Numbered from the stretch's first letter, positions 13,266 through 20,952 are shown. The stretch is DNA of 21,491 nt from a bacterium (GCA_035530055.1 DATKVN010000078.1:1-21491), one strand, 5' to 3'. Notes: generated by a model not told the origin, from the sequence alone. Numbers and translations are program-made.

Positions 13266-14284
13266 AGGAGGCACTGTACTACCTACCGCTGGAGGAAGAG
13301 AATAAAGTGCAGTGTTTCTTGTGTCCGCATCAATGCATCATTGATGATGGAAAGACGGGCATCTGTCGCACACGAAAAAATGTGGAAGGGAAATTATTTG
13401 CTTTAGTATATGACCAATTCACTTCAGTAAATCTGGACCCTATTGAGAAAAAGCCTCTCTACCATTTTTATCCAGGAAGAGAAATTCTATCACTGGGGAC
13501 AGTTGGCTGTAATTTTAAATGCAAGGGTTGTCAAAATTATGGGATTTCTCAGGCTGAAATGGACGCGGTTCCTACCAAAACTGTTACTTCTGATGATGCT
13601 GTAAGACTGGCAAAGGAATACGGTTCTATTGGCGTAGCTTATACTTATAATGAGCCGTTGATTAACTTTGAGTATCTCCTGGAAACTGCTCATGAAGCAC
13701 ATAAATATAATTTGAAAAACGTTCTGGTTACTAATGGTTATATTAATGAAGAGCCTCTGGTCAATCTCTTACCCTATATTGACGCAGCCAATATTGATGT
13801 TAAATCTTTTCGGAACGATTTTTATAAGGATTACTGTAAAGCCAAGTTAGGAGATGTTCTACGCACGGTGGAAATTATGGTGAGGCAGAAGAAGCACGTG
13901 GAAGTCACAAATCTGGTCATTCCCGCTCTCAATGACTCTGATAGTGAAGTTAAAGACCTGACCGATTGGCTCTATTCTTTATCCGATAAAATTCCTTTAC
14001 ATTTCTCCCGTTACTATCCATGTTATAAGATGACTATCAAAGCTACACCTCTGGCTACTCTGGAAAGGGTGAGAAAAATTGCTCAAAAGAAATTGAAGCA
14101 TGTATACCTGGGTAATGTCTGGGAAAAACCTGAATCTAATACTTACTGTCCGAGTTGTAAGGAAGTACTTATTGAGCGCCGGGGTTACCATACCAAGGTG
14201 GTGGGTCTTGCGGGAGAAAGCTGCAAAAATTGTGGAGAGAAAATAAACATAAAGGTTTTAGATAGGAAAAATGAAAAAATTTAG
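13262..14284 (+). CDS. amrS: AmmeMemoRadiSam-system radical SAM enzyme
   Basis: 340 residues. The radical-SAM cluster motif CNFKCKGC (Cys83, Cys87, Cys90) sits in LGTVGCNFKCKGCQNYGISQ. The N-terminus has CFLCPHQCIIDDGKTGICR, and the C-terminus has a zinc-ribbon-like pair, CPSC and CKNC. LDPIEKKPLYHFYPG and IGVAYTYNEPLINFEYL are typical of the COG1180 subgroup called AmrS, which occurs with Memo and AMMECR1 proteins and whose reaction is not settled. Neither partner is in the window. A glycyl-radical-enzyme activase is a less likely alternative because no such enzyme is adjacent and the N-terminal Cys motif is AmrS-like. It overlaps cutA by 4 bp and apbE by 14 bp. Confidence 0.88.
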   Translation: MKEALYYLPLEEENKVQCFLCPHQCIIDDGKTGICRTRKNVEGKLFALVYDQFTSVNLDPIEKKPLYHFYPGREILSLGTVGCNFKCKGCQNYGISQAEMDAVPTKTVTSDDAVRLAKEYGSIGVAYTYNEPLINFEYLLETAHEAHKYNLKNVLVTNGYINEEPLVNLLPYIDAANIDVKSFRNDFYKDYCKAKLGDVLRTVEIMVRQKKHVEVTNLVIPALNDSDSEVKDLTDWLYSLSDKIPLHFSRYYPCYKMTIKATPLATLERVRKIAQKKLKHVYLGNVWEKPESNTYCPSCKEVLIERRGYHTKVVGLAGESCKNCGEKINIKVLDRKNEKI

Positions 14285-15287
14285 AGCTCTGATTTTTGTC
14301 TTTATTATAATTTTTATTTCTGGTTGCGGGAAGAAAGAATATAGTAAAGTGGAATTTTTGATGGATACTGTGGTAGAAATCAAAGTATACCACAAAAGGA
14401 AGGCTGAAGCGGAGAAAGCTATTAATAGTTCAATGGAAGAGATGAAAAGAGTTGAACAGAAGATGTCCTGTTTTTTTCCGGGAAGCGAAGTTTCCAGGAT
14501 TAATAAGGAGGCTTTCCTTGAGGAAAAAAAAGGGTCTCTATTGGTAGAAGGTTGGATACCCGTTAGCGATGAACTTTTCTCATTGCTCGAGGAATCGGTT
14601 CTCCTGTCAAAGCTCACTAAAGGCTCTTTTGATATTACCATCTATCCCTTGCGGAAAATCTGGAAGTTTGAGGGAGAGAATCTTGAAGTGCCAAGTAAAG
14701 GAAAAATCGAAAGGGTATTGGAATTGGTAGCCTACAAGAATATGATTTTACAAAATGGGAAAATCAGTTTTGCCAAGAAAGGAATGGGTATTGATCTCGG
14801 AGGTATAGCCAAAGGATATGCGGTGGATGCTGCAATAAAGGTTTTGAAAGATAAGAATATAAACAGCGCTATAGTTAATGCAGGAGGAGATATGTATGTT
14901 TTGGGAAGAAAGCAGGGGAAATCCTGGCGGATCGGTATTCGACACCCTCGAAGAGAAAGAGAGATTTTGGGAACTATTGAGGTAGAGGATAGGGCAATCG
15001 TTACTTCTGGCGATTACGAACGTTTCTTTTTTTCTGGAGGGAAAAAATACCACCATATCATAAATCCCAAGACAGGCTATCCTGCGGATGAGTGTCAGAG
15101 CGTGACTATTGTGGCTAAAAAAGCTACCTTTGCTGATGGACTGGCTACGGGAATATTTGTTTTGGGCCCCAAAGAAGGCATGGCTTTAATTGAGAATTTA
15201 GAAGGGGTAGAAGGAGTTATTGTTAATAAGGAAGGAGATGTCTCCGTTTCTTCGGGATTGATTTCCAAGATTGAGTATGTTAACTAG
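14271..15287 (+). CDS. apbE: FAD:protein FMN transferase ApbE (lipoprotein)
   Basis: 338 residues. The N-terminal lipoprotein signal ends in the lipobox ISGC (Cys19), placing the enzyme on the periplasmic side. ApbE splits FAD and attaches FMN through a phosphoester to Thr/Ser in target proteins such as RnfD, RnfG, NqrB and NqrC. Motifs: FLMDTVVEIKVY, GSFDITIYPL, GIDLGGIAKGYAVDAA, NAGGDMYVLG, and the FAD/Mg site YHHIINPKTGYPAD, all intact. RnfD and RnfG, with predicted acceptor sites, are encoded 5-7 kb upstream on the same strand, a clear functional link. The start overlaps amrS by 14 bp, and the next gene begins inside its last codons, so it sits in a tightly coupled amrS-apbE-NusG_II block. 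Confidence 0.94.
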   Translation: MKKFRALIFVFIIIFISGCGKKEYSKVEFLMDTVVEIKVYHKRKAEAEKAINSSMEEMKRVEQKMSCFFPGSEVSRINKEAFLEEKKGSLLVEGWIPVSDELFSLLEESVLLSKLTKGSFDITIYPLRKIWKFEGENLEVPSKGKIERVLELVAYKNMILQNGKISFAKKGMGIDLGGIAKGYAVDAAIKVLKDKNINSAIVNAGGDMYVLGRKQGKSWRIGIRHPRREREILGTIEVEDRAIVTSGDYERFFFSGGKKYHHIINPKTGYPADECQSVTIVAKKATFADGLATGIFVLGPKEGMALIENLEGVEGVIVNKEGDVSVSSGLISKIEYVN

Positions 15288-15642
15288 AAATGATAGGATT
15301 CTAATGTTTACCCTGGTTGCCATTGCCTCTTTCTCTTTTGTGAGGCTTTTTTTTATTTCCAATGAGGGAAAGGAAGCTTTAATTAAAGTTGGTAACGGTC
15401 CCGTTCAAAGGGTCTCCTTAAAAACAGATAGAAGGATTAATCTTGAGGGTGAAAAAGGAAGGGTGGTTATAGAGATTAAAGAAGGAAGAATGAGAGCGGT
15501 AGAATCATCCTGTTTTCAAAAAATATGCGTAAATACAGGATGGATAAATAAACCAGGCCAGAATATTATCTGTTTACCAAATAAAGTGTTGGTCACTATA
15601 GAAGGGAAGGAAAGTCCTAAAATCGATGCAATGAGTTATTAA
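15277..15642 (+). CDS. NusG domain II-containing membrane-anchored protein
   Basis: 121 residues: one N-terminal membrane segment (about 8-27), then a small beta-rich domain ending in CFQKICVNTGWINKPGQNIIC followed by LPNKVLVTIEG. This matches the stand-alone NusG domain II family (DUF1312-like), exported proteins often encoded beside apbE and Gx transporters and not involved in transcription. The two or three Cys residues near the C-terminus may form a disulfide or bind a cofactor; the role is unknown. ATG 15277 overlaps the apbE end by 11 bp; the TTG at 15271 is a weaker alternative. A nested REP composite follows immediately after the stop. Confidence 0.85.
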   Translation: MLTRNDRILMFTLVAIASFSFVRLFFISNEGKEALIKVGNGPVQRVSLKTDRRINLEGEKGRVVIEIKEGRMRAVESSCFQKICVNTGWINKPGQNIICLPNKVLVTIEGKESPKIDAMSY

Positions 15643-15644
15643 GA

Positions 15645-15760
15645 GGAGTAGCGGAGCGATAGCTCCGCATTTATGTAGGTAGTGTAGGGGCTTGTCCCCG
15701 TAAAGATTACGCCCATAAAGGGCTACACTACCTTGTCGAATATATTGAACCCGCTACTCC
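15645..15760. repeat. REP family B pair with a complete family A cloverleaf nested inside
   Basis: The outer inverted repeat is GGAGTAGCGG (15645-15654) / CCGCTACTCC (15751-15760). The left half holds the hairpin GCGGAGC-GATA-GCTCCGC. Between the halves lies a full family A unit (15679-15732). The whole gap between the NusG_II gene and the Gx transporter gene is thus palindrome inside palindrome. The B-to-A junction matches that at 5771-5797, suggesting that B and A travel together. Confidence 0.7.
15679..15732. repeat. REPIN-like cloverleaf palindrome, family A
   Basis: The best-preserved copy by its 9-bp closing stem: GGTAGTGTA (15679-15687) / TACACTACC (15724-15732). Arm 1 is GGGG-CTTGT-CCCC, arm 2 is GTAA-AGA-TTAC (15701-15711), and arm 3 is a GCC...GGC hairpin. 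Confidence 0.85.
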
Positions 15761-15787
15761 ATTTCTTTGATGTTGGAGGCAGTTTTG

Positions 15788-16345
15788 ATGGATGGGAAGA
15801 AGAGAATAGCATATATTTCAGTTTTGATTGCTGTTGCTTCCACGCTACAGATAGTGGAGAGTCTCTTTCCCCATCCGCTTCCCTGGCTCCGGCTGGGGCT
15901 GGCAAATATGATTACTTTGACCAGTCTGGTTATCTTCGGATATGCCGTAGCAGTTCAGGTGGCTGTGTTGAGGACGATTTTGAGTTCTTTCCTTCTAGGA
16001 ACATTTTTTACCCCGGGTTTCTTCTTGAGTTTTTCTGGTGCGCTGGTGAGTGCTCTGGTAATGGGTGGGGTTTATAGTCTGGGGAGGATAGGAAAGTCCA
16101 ATCCTTCTCCACAGTATCTTTTTGGTTTTAGCATTATAGGAGTGTCCATTCTGGGAGCAGTGAGTCATAATGTTACGCAACTTTTCCTTGCTTATCTTTT
16201 CCTGATAAGGCATAAGGGGGTATTTTTAACACTCCCATTTTTGATAGTGGCAGCGGTGGTTACTGGTTTTATAACCGGTTACGGGGCAAATTACTTGAGC
16301 AGGGAAATGAGGAAGATAACGATAAAGGCTGATAAACCCCGTTAA
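15788..16345 (+). CDS. Gx transporter family protein (Hpre_diP_synt_I-like)
   Basis: 185-residue membrane protein with about five to six helices. The sequence LQIVESLFPHPLPWLRLGLA followed by NMITLTS, then LRTILSSFLLGTFFTPGF, and SHNVTQLFLAYLF near the end, fits the family annotated as heptaprenyl diphosphate synthase component I, now usually called Gx transporter and related to ECF-type substrate-binding components. The substrate is unknown; the recurring neighbourhood with ApbE and NusG_II proteins suggests a link to flavin or redox cofactors. I chose ATG 15788, with GGAGG (15774-15778) at good spacing, over ATG 15770 and TTG 15767, which would include that ribosome site in the protein. Confidence 0.85.
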   Translation: MDGKKRIAYISVLIAVASTLQIVESLFPHPLPWLRLGLANMITLTSLVIFGYAVAVQVAVLRTILSSFLLGTFFTPGFFLSFSGALVSALVMGGVYSLGRIGKSNPSPQYLFGFSIIGVSILGAVSHNVTQLFLAYLFLIRHKGVFLTLPFLIVAAVVTGFITGYGANYLSREMRKITIKADKPR

Positions 16346-16362
16346 ACTGTTCACCATCTCAG

Positions 16363-16387
16363 AATTAAGTATTGTGTCCCCGGAATT
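16363..16387 (+). repeat. MITE-like repeat M, right end only
   Basis: AATTAAGTATTGTGTCCCC followed by GGAATT, identical to the right end at 3233-3257. No left end is recognisable upstream. The CCCC lies 15 bases before the ATG of maf, the same distance as in copy 1 before the deacetylase gene. Confidence 0.65.
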
Positions 16388-16395
16388 GGTGGAAG

Positions 16396-16998
16396 ATGAA
16401 GAGATTGATTTTAGCTTCCAGTTCTTCTCGCAGGCAACAGATTCTCTCTCAGTTGGGCTTAAAATTTCAAGTGATGCCATCTCGCTTTTGCGAGGAACAC
16501 CCGGTCTCTTGTAGAGGGAAATTGGTGCCCTGGAAAATAGTCGAGAAATTGGCGTTACGAAAAGCAAAAGAAGTTTCTGGGAGGCTTTCTGAGGGACTGG
16601 TTATTGGTGCGGACACGATAGTTGCTCTACCCACTATTGATAGAGGGAGATTGAAATTCGAGATTATTGGCAAACCCCAAACAGTCGAGGAAGCAAAAGA
16701 GATTTTGAGACGATTGGGTGGCACAACTCATGAAGTTTATACAGGAGTTGCAGTTGTTGATGCTAAAACGGGTAAAAAGGTTGTGGGGTATGAAGTTTCC
16801 AGGGTGAGGATGAAAAAGCTCACAAGTGGAGAGCTCTCCAGGGTAAGCCGGATGCATTTGGATAAAGCAGGAGCTTATGGGGTTAAACAGAAGAACGATG
16901 CCTTTGTGAAGTTGCTGGAAGGGTCTGTGGATAATGTGGTGGGTATGCCCGGGAAATTATTGAAGGGGTTGCTTGAAAAATTTAGCGTGAAGGTTTAG
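16396..16998 (+). CDS. maf: Maf-family nucleoside triphosphate pyrophosphatase
   Basis: 200 residues, cytoplasmic. Maf/YhdE/YceF proteins hydrolyse dTTP, UTP or modified pyrimidine (or 7-methyl-GTP) triphosphates to the monophosphate and affect septum formation when overproduced. Seen: LILASSSSRRQQILSQLGL (phosphate-binding SxSxRR loop), VIGADTIVAL, GKPQTVEEAKEILRRLGGTT, HEVYTGVAV and DKAGAYGVKQ. Both catalytic Asp/Glu regions are present. ATG 16396 follows GGTGGAAG. It is the last gene of the plus-strand run and meets the minus-strand SurA-N gene tail to tail with a four-base overlap. Confidence 0.92.
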   Translation: MKRLILASSSSRRQQILSQLGLKFQVMPSRFCEEHPVSCRGKLVPWKIVEKLALRKAKEVSGRLSEGLVIGADTIVALPTIDRGRLKFEIIGKPQTVEEAKEILRRLGGTTHEVYTGVAVVDAKTGKKVVGYEVSRVRMKKLTSGELSRVSRMHLDKAGAYGVKQKNDAFVKLLEGSVDNVVGMPGKLLKGLLEKFSVKV

Positions 16999-17675
16999 GA
17001 GCCTCCTTCAATTTTATCTAAGTTGTTAATTATCTTTGCTTTTTGATATAAGCTTAACAGCCATTGCCTGTAGAAGAGGATTTTCTTTTCTTGGAGAAAA
17101 TCTTTCTTGAAATCTTCTTCTTTATCTTTTAGTTTTCTTCGCTCGTGTTCGTCTTTTACTTCTTGGTCGGTGACTTTAACACTGGAAATAATAAAATCTC
17201 TCATTTTTTGATTGGCAATTACTCGTTTAATCCGGGTTTCATATACAGCCGGTTCGGTGCGAAAATAGTTTTGGAGAATGTAAAAATATAATCGAGGGTC
17301 AAACTTTCCCTCTTTCTGGAATTGGGGAAGCGAGCGTATTGTATTTATTACTTCGCTCTGGCTTGCATAAATTCCGTACTTTTTTGCTTCTTGAAGAAGG
17401 AGCTGTTCCTGGACAAGGGAATTCAGGACTTCGGATTTGATTTCTCTTCTTTGGTCATCGCTGAGTTCTCCTTCGGGATTTTGGTCGTACCAGTTACGAA
17501 TTCTCGTGTTGACTGAGTCCAAAAAGGAAGAGTAGGGAATTTTAGTTCCGTTAACCTGAACCACGCAATCAATTAAGCGCCGTGTGGAGAAATTCCAGAG
17601 AAATACACCGCCAATAAATGCAATAGCAATACACCATAAAAAGATCTTTAAGTTTTTTCTCACAAAGTTCATCAT
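16995..17675 (-). CDS. SurA N-terminal domain-containing membrane protein (no PPIase domain)
   Basis: 226 residues. A single N-terminal hydrophobic helix (about 9-28, FLWCIAIAFIGGVFLWNF) anchors an extracytoplasmic helical domain. VVQVNGTKIPYSSFLDSVN, VLNSLVQEQLLLQEAKKYGI and YASQSEVINTIRSLPQFQ, then FDPRLYFYILQNYFRTEPAVY, match the SurA_N_3/PpiD N-terminal chaperone fold. The parvulin domain that follows in SurA, PrsA and PpiD is absent; the tail is a lysine/glutamate-rich helix. It is likely an envelope protein-folding factor acting by chaperone binding only. ATG 17675 is preceded by AGGTGATGAG. The upstream gap of 59 bp is shared with the divergent AEC transporter gene and must hold both promoters. 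Confidence 0.82.
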   Translation of the reverse strand: MMNFVRKNLKIFLWCIAIAFIGGVFLWNFSTRRLIDCVVQVNGTKIPYSSFLDSVNTRIRNWYDQNPEGELSDDQRREIKSEVLNSLVQEQLLLQEAKKYGIYASQSEVINTIRSLPQFQKEGKFDPRLYFYILQNYFRTEPAVYETRIKRVIANQKMRDFIISSVKVTDQEVKDEHERRKLKDKEEDFKKDFLQEKKILFYRQWLLSLYQKAKIINNLDKIEGGS

Positions 17676-17734
17676 TTGCTCATCACCTAAAATTATTATA
17701 TTAAAAATTCAGTGTATTGGTCAAGGAAATTGTC

Positions 17735-18628
17735 ATGGGCACGCTGATAGAAGTGCTTCTTAAATTAGTATCCAAAGTTTTTGTTTTCGTATTTATTGGC
17801 TATCTTATAGGAAAGGTAAGGGCAAGGTTTGTCAAGCCATTAATTGCCGTGGTAATAGAGGGTTCCCTCTATGTGCTTATTCCTTTTTTCTTTTTACTTT
17901 CTATGTGGGAAAGTTCAGCCGATTTACTTATAGCAAGAAATGTTGCCCTAATCGCCGCAGCAGTTGTTATTACTTGCGGTTTTATGGCATATCTTTTTTC
18001 TACTCTCTCTGGTGTCGAGTTTCGACAGATTTGCCTTCCCATAATGTTTATGAACGCTATATATCTGCCAATTCCTATAAATACCCTCTTTTTTGGCAAG
18101 GAGGGGATGACCTATAGCGTGATTTACAGTCTGATAGCGGGGCTGCTCCACTTTACGCTGGGCATTTATCTAGTCAGCCGTAAGGAGCATTTTTTGGAGA
18201 TAATTAAAATGCCGATGATTTACGCCGCTTTAGCGGGAATAGTGCTAAACCAGGCCAGGGTAGGTATTCCCCAGGCGTTTCTCCATGTTTCCCTGGGCCT
18301 CAAAGTAGTAGCTCTTCCGGCGATGGTAGCTCTTGTGGGGTACCAGCTGAACTTTATCGGGCTGCGACATCTTAAGCTGGTAAATATTGGCGTCATTCTA
18401 CGGGTGGGTGGGGGATTTCTGGTAGCTCTAATCCTGGTTAAGCTTCTTGATTTTTCGGGTCCCGGGGCCTCCGTAGTTTTAGTATCTTCAGCAATGCCTT
18501 CGGCAGTGCTCACATATATTTTCGCAAAAAAGTATAAAGCAGATGCAGACTTTGCTGCAGGGATGATTCTGGTGGGCACTCTCCTGAGCCTTGTGACCAT
18601 TCCCTTAATAATTTCTTTCTTGAGATGA
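17735..18628 (+). CDS. AEC-family (auxin efflux carrier-like) transporter
   Basis: 297-residue membrane protein with about ten hydrophobic helices in two halves, fitting the AEC/Mem_trans family of secondary transporters (bile/arsenite/riboflavin superfamily). Typical parts: FVKPLIAVVIEGSLYVLIPF in helix 2, MFMNAIYLPIPINTLFFGKEG (the conserved Asn-Ala-x-x-x-Pro region), and SSAMPSAVLTYIFAKKYKAD followed by FAAGMILVGTLLSL near the end. Substrates of bacterial members include organic acids; none can be assigned here. ATG 17735 follows AAGGAAATTGTC; an in-frame TTG at 17717 is a weaker alternative. The stop overlaps the start of the lipoprotein gene by four bases (ATGA). Confidence 0.85.
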   Translation: MGTLIEVLLKLVSKVFVFVFIGYLIGKVRARFVKPLIAVVIEGSLYVLIPFFFLLSMWESSADLLIARNVALIAAAVVITCGFMAYLFSTLSGVEFRQICLPIMFMNAIYLPIPINTLFFGKEGMTYSVIYSLIAGLLHFTLGIYLVSRKEHFLEIIKMPMIYAALAGIVLNQARVGIPQAFLHVSLGLKVVALPAMVALVGYQLNFIGLRHLKLVNIGVILRVGGGFLVALILVKLLDFSGPGASVVLVSSAMPSAVLTYIFAKKYKADADFAAGMILVGTLLSLVTIPLIISFLR

Positions 18629-19161
18629 AAAAACTCTATATCTATTTTGTTATTTTAATTCTTTTCTTAAGTAGCTGTTACCCTGCTCCCAGGAAAAGAA
18701 TACCCCTTCCTGTTCCTGAGTACTATGTTGACGAAAAAACAGAGAAGACGATAAAGAAAAATCTTAATGAGGTGGAAGAAATTTGCCAGAATAGCGAAAG
18801 TCTGGATATTGTGGGAAAGTCTACAATGACGCAATCGGCAAGGCTGATCGACTTAGGTAAGGCAGCTTCACCGGTGTTAGTCAGCGTGATTCAGGATAAG
18901 ACTAAAAATTGGAAATTCCGGTATTGGGCTTGTGACTTATTAGGCTATATTGAAGATGATAGAAACATCCTTGCACTCATTGCAGTAATTGAAGACTCTG
19001 CTGAACAGGAGAAGATAAGGTTTTGCGCTCTTCAGGCTATAGAAGAAATGGCTAATCCAGAAGCTGTCGAGTATTTGGAAGTAGCAGAAGAGATTGTAGA
19101 AAACGCAACTTTAAGGGAGGAAATAACGAACGTTATAATAAAATTAGGGATAAGAGAATAG
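18625..19161 (+). CDS. HEAT-repeat lipoprotein
   Basis: 178 residues. The signal peptide ends in the lipobox LSSC (Cys18), followed by a proline-rich linker (YPAPRKRIPLPVPEYYVDE), so the mature protein should be lipid-anchored in the envelope. Residues from about 70 form at least three helical hairpins of HEAT/Armadillo type: LGKAASPVLVSVIQDKTKNW, KFRYWACDLLGYIEDDRNIL and KIRFCALQAIEEMANPEAVE. Such proteins are scaffolds for protein contacts; no specific function can be given. Overlap with the transporter gene (ATGA) implies coupled translation. Confidence 0.75.
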   Translation: MKKLYIYFVILILFLSSCYPAPRKRIPLPVPEYYVDEKTEKTIKKNLNEVEEICQNSESLDIVGKSTMTQSARLIDLGKAASPVLVSVIQDKTKNWKFRYWACDLLGYIEDDRNILALIAVIEDSAEQEKIRFCALQAIEEMANPEAVEYLEVAEEIVENATLREEITNVIIKLGIRE

Positions 19162-19179
19162 AATTTGAAAATGGATGAA

Positions 19180-19578
19180 CTATTTTGTATCTTTTGATTT
19201 AAATTCTGGTTCGATTATTTTTTCCTGGTTTTTGCTCATTATGCAGTTTCCTTCAAAGATGGCTCCCTCGGCTATATAGAGTTGCGGTGCACTGATATCC
19301 CCTTTGACCTGTGAATGGGGAAGCATTTCAATGCTGGCATAAGCAGTAATATTTCCAGTAATTTTCCCTCCCACAACTACAGTTTGAGCGTTTATATCTC
19401 CCTTCACTTTCCCATCTTCGCCTACAATAACTGCCTCAGCATTTGCCACCCCACCATCAATACTACCGTCAATTCTGAGGGTGCCTTTGGTGGAGATTGT
19501 TCCTTTGATTTCTGCGCCTTGGCCAACCAGAGTATCTACCTTCCCGACTTTTCCTACGTCTTCTTTCTTGCCAAACAT
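19180..19578 (-). CDS. Bactofilin
   Basis: 132 residues of the bactofilin (DUF583) family, bacterial cytoskeletal proteins that polymerise without nucleotides into filaments at the membrane. The core is a right-handed beta-helix, seen as regularly spaced glycine/valine triplets: GQGAEIKGTISTKGTLRIDG, SIDGGVANAEAVIVGEDG, KVKGDINAQTVVVGGKITG, NITAYASIEMLPHSQVKGD. Short charged termini flank it, as usual. Bactofilins recruit peptidoglycan enzymes, and an M23 peptidase gene lies directly upstream on the same strand, the typical partnership for cell curvature, stalks or helical shape. AGGAGG lies eight bases before the ATG. Confidence 0.93.
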   Translation of the reverse strand: MFGKKEDVGKVGKVDTLVGQGAEIKGTISTKGTLRIDGSIDGGVANAEAVIVGEDGKVKGDINAQTVVVGGKITGNITAYASIEMLPHSQVKGDISAPQLYIAEGAIFEGNCIMSKNQEKIIEPEFKSKDTK

Positions 19579-19709
19579 ACTTCTGCCTCCTAAAAGAAAT
19601 TAACATTTTGCTGCTTTAGCCTCTGCAAAACCGCGATCCAATCTGGAAAGACTGTACTGCTTGTGCTGAAACTATTTGCTGAAGGTAAGAATCTGATGCA
19701 TTTATTAGA

Positions 19710-20642
19710 TTAACGTTTTGTAAAAAATGGTTTGCTTTTTACATAAAGGAGGGGATTTACAGGTTTACCTTGGTACCAGACTTCGTAATGGACGTGAGAC
19801 GCAGTAACTGACCCTGTATCACCTGATAAGGCTACGATCTGTCCTCTCTTGACTCTTTCTCCAGGCTTCACCAGTACGGTTGAGTTGTGGGCATAACGGG
19901 TAGAGAATCCCTGCCCATGGTCGATCATTACGCTGCGGCCATAGGTTCCCTGCCAGCCAGCCACTATCACTCTCCCATCAGCAGTTGCTCTGACAGGGGT
20001 CCCTTTTAGGTTGGCAATATCAATTGCATAATGGAACTCTCTCCTCTGAGTTAAGGGATGGCGTCGCCAGCCATAGCTCGAAGTAACCCGACCAAAAGTA
20101 GGCCATATAGACGGGGTGGCAAGTAATAGACTTCTCTGGTAGGCGAGATAGTCGTTTATCTCGTGGAAACTCTGTTTTCTTTCCCATGTTTCCCTCTCCA
20201 GTGCGTTAAGATTCATCTGGAACAATTCCTTGCTAAGGCCATTTCCACTCTGCATTACTAATGTGAGACTATACGCATCCTCAGCGGAAGGTCCACCTAT
20301 TCCACCAAGTTCGACTATATCTTCGGGATTTTTCATATGTAAGAGTCCTCTGAGTCGCGTGTCCATCTCCTTCAATTGACAGATGAGGTCCCTCTCTTCT
20401 GCCAGGGACTTGGCGAAGTATTCTGCTTTCTCGCGAAGTTCCTTGTTAGCTCTGACAGTTTCCCTGTAGTTTATTTCTTGACTTATAATAAATACTGAAC
20501 AGGCTGATGAAAATATCCATAGGATTAAGACAGAATAGATAAAGTTTAATGAGAGGCTAGTTCGTATCGGGCGGGACTTATCATGAGGAATTAATAAAAT
20601 GGTTAATCTTCTTCCTAACCACTTGCGGATTCTTCTTTTCAT
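19710..20642 (-). CDS. M23-family (LytM) murein endopeptidase, membrane-anchored
   Basis: 310 residues. A cytoplasmic basic N-terminus precedes one membrane helix (about 32-52), then a coiled coil (about 55-95, NKELREKAEYFAKSLAEERD and on), a linker, and a C-terminal M23 domain (about 185-300). Zinc ligands are visible: His204 and Asp208 in HYAIDIANLKGTP and the HVH motif (His283, His285) in TASHVHYEVW. GRVTSSYGWRRHPLTQRREF leads into the domain as in active enzymes, so it is probably a catalytic endopeptidase cutting peptide cross-links, unlike the degenerate EnvC/NlpD activators. ATG 20642 follows GGGGAGGGCAGGTG; a GTG at 20645 is in frame. It lies upstream of bactofilin with 131 bp between them. 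Confidence 0.9.
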   Translation of the reverse strand: MKRRIRKWLGRRLTILLIPHDKSRPIRTSLSLNFIYSVLILWIFSSACSVFIISQEINYRETVRANKELREKAEYFAKSLAEERDLICQLKEMDTRLRGLLHMKNPEDIVELGGIGGPSAEDAYSLTLVMQSGNGLSKELFQMNLNALERETWERKQSFHEINDYLAYQRSLLLATPSIWPTFGRVTSSYGWRRHPLTQRREFHYAIDIANLKGTPVRATADGRVIVAGWQGTYGRSVMIDHGQGFSTRYAHNSTVLVKPGERVKRGQIVALSGDTGSVTASHVHYEVWYQGKPVNPLLYVKSKPFFTKR

Positions 20643-20913
20643 CACCTGCCCTCCCCTATTTTTTATATATTATACTAAAATACAAGAATATTACCTATTT
20701 TGTCAAGAGTTTTTTATTAGTGTATGAATAAATAAGATTCTTAGTGGCTTCGCTTCTATCAATCCCACTAATATTATATCATAAATATGTTACAGTCATG
20801 TTAAAAAAATGTTAATTTTTTGTTAACTTCAGAAAATAGCCCATTTTTAAACAGTAAAAAGAGAGATAGATATAGATGAAATCACGAAAACCCCCCTCAA
20901 ATATAGAAAAAAG

Positions 20914-20952
20914 TCCCCTCTCCCTTGGGGGAGAGGGTAAGGGTGAGGGGGG
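20914..20952. repeat. Widespread CCCTCTCCC palindromic repeat
   Basis: CCCTCTCCC (20916-20924) and GGGAGAGGG (20929-20937) form a perfect 9-bp hairpin with a four-base loop, followed by TAAGGGTGAGGGGGG. This hairpin-plus-AGGGTGAGGG sequence is, from memory, a very common dispersed repeat in many unrelated bacteria. It is not followed by a T-run and so is not a typical terminator. Confidence 0.65.

Noticed and set aside
19579-19709. A conserved small RNA or peptide between the M23 and bactofilin genes
   Set aside because: Short frames exist on both strands, but I see no ribosome site, strong hairpin or known motif; I leave it as spacer/promoter region.
20669-20706. TTGACA and TATAAT on the minus strand as one promoter for the M23 gene
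   Set aside because: The boxes are 26 bp apart, well outside the usual 16-18 bp spacing; either may belong to another promoter.
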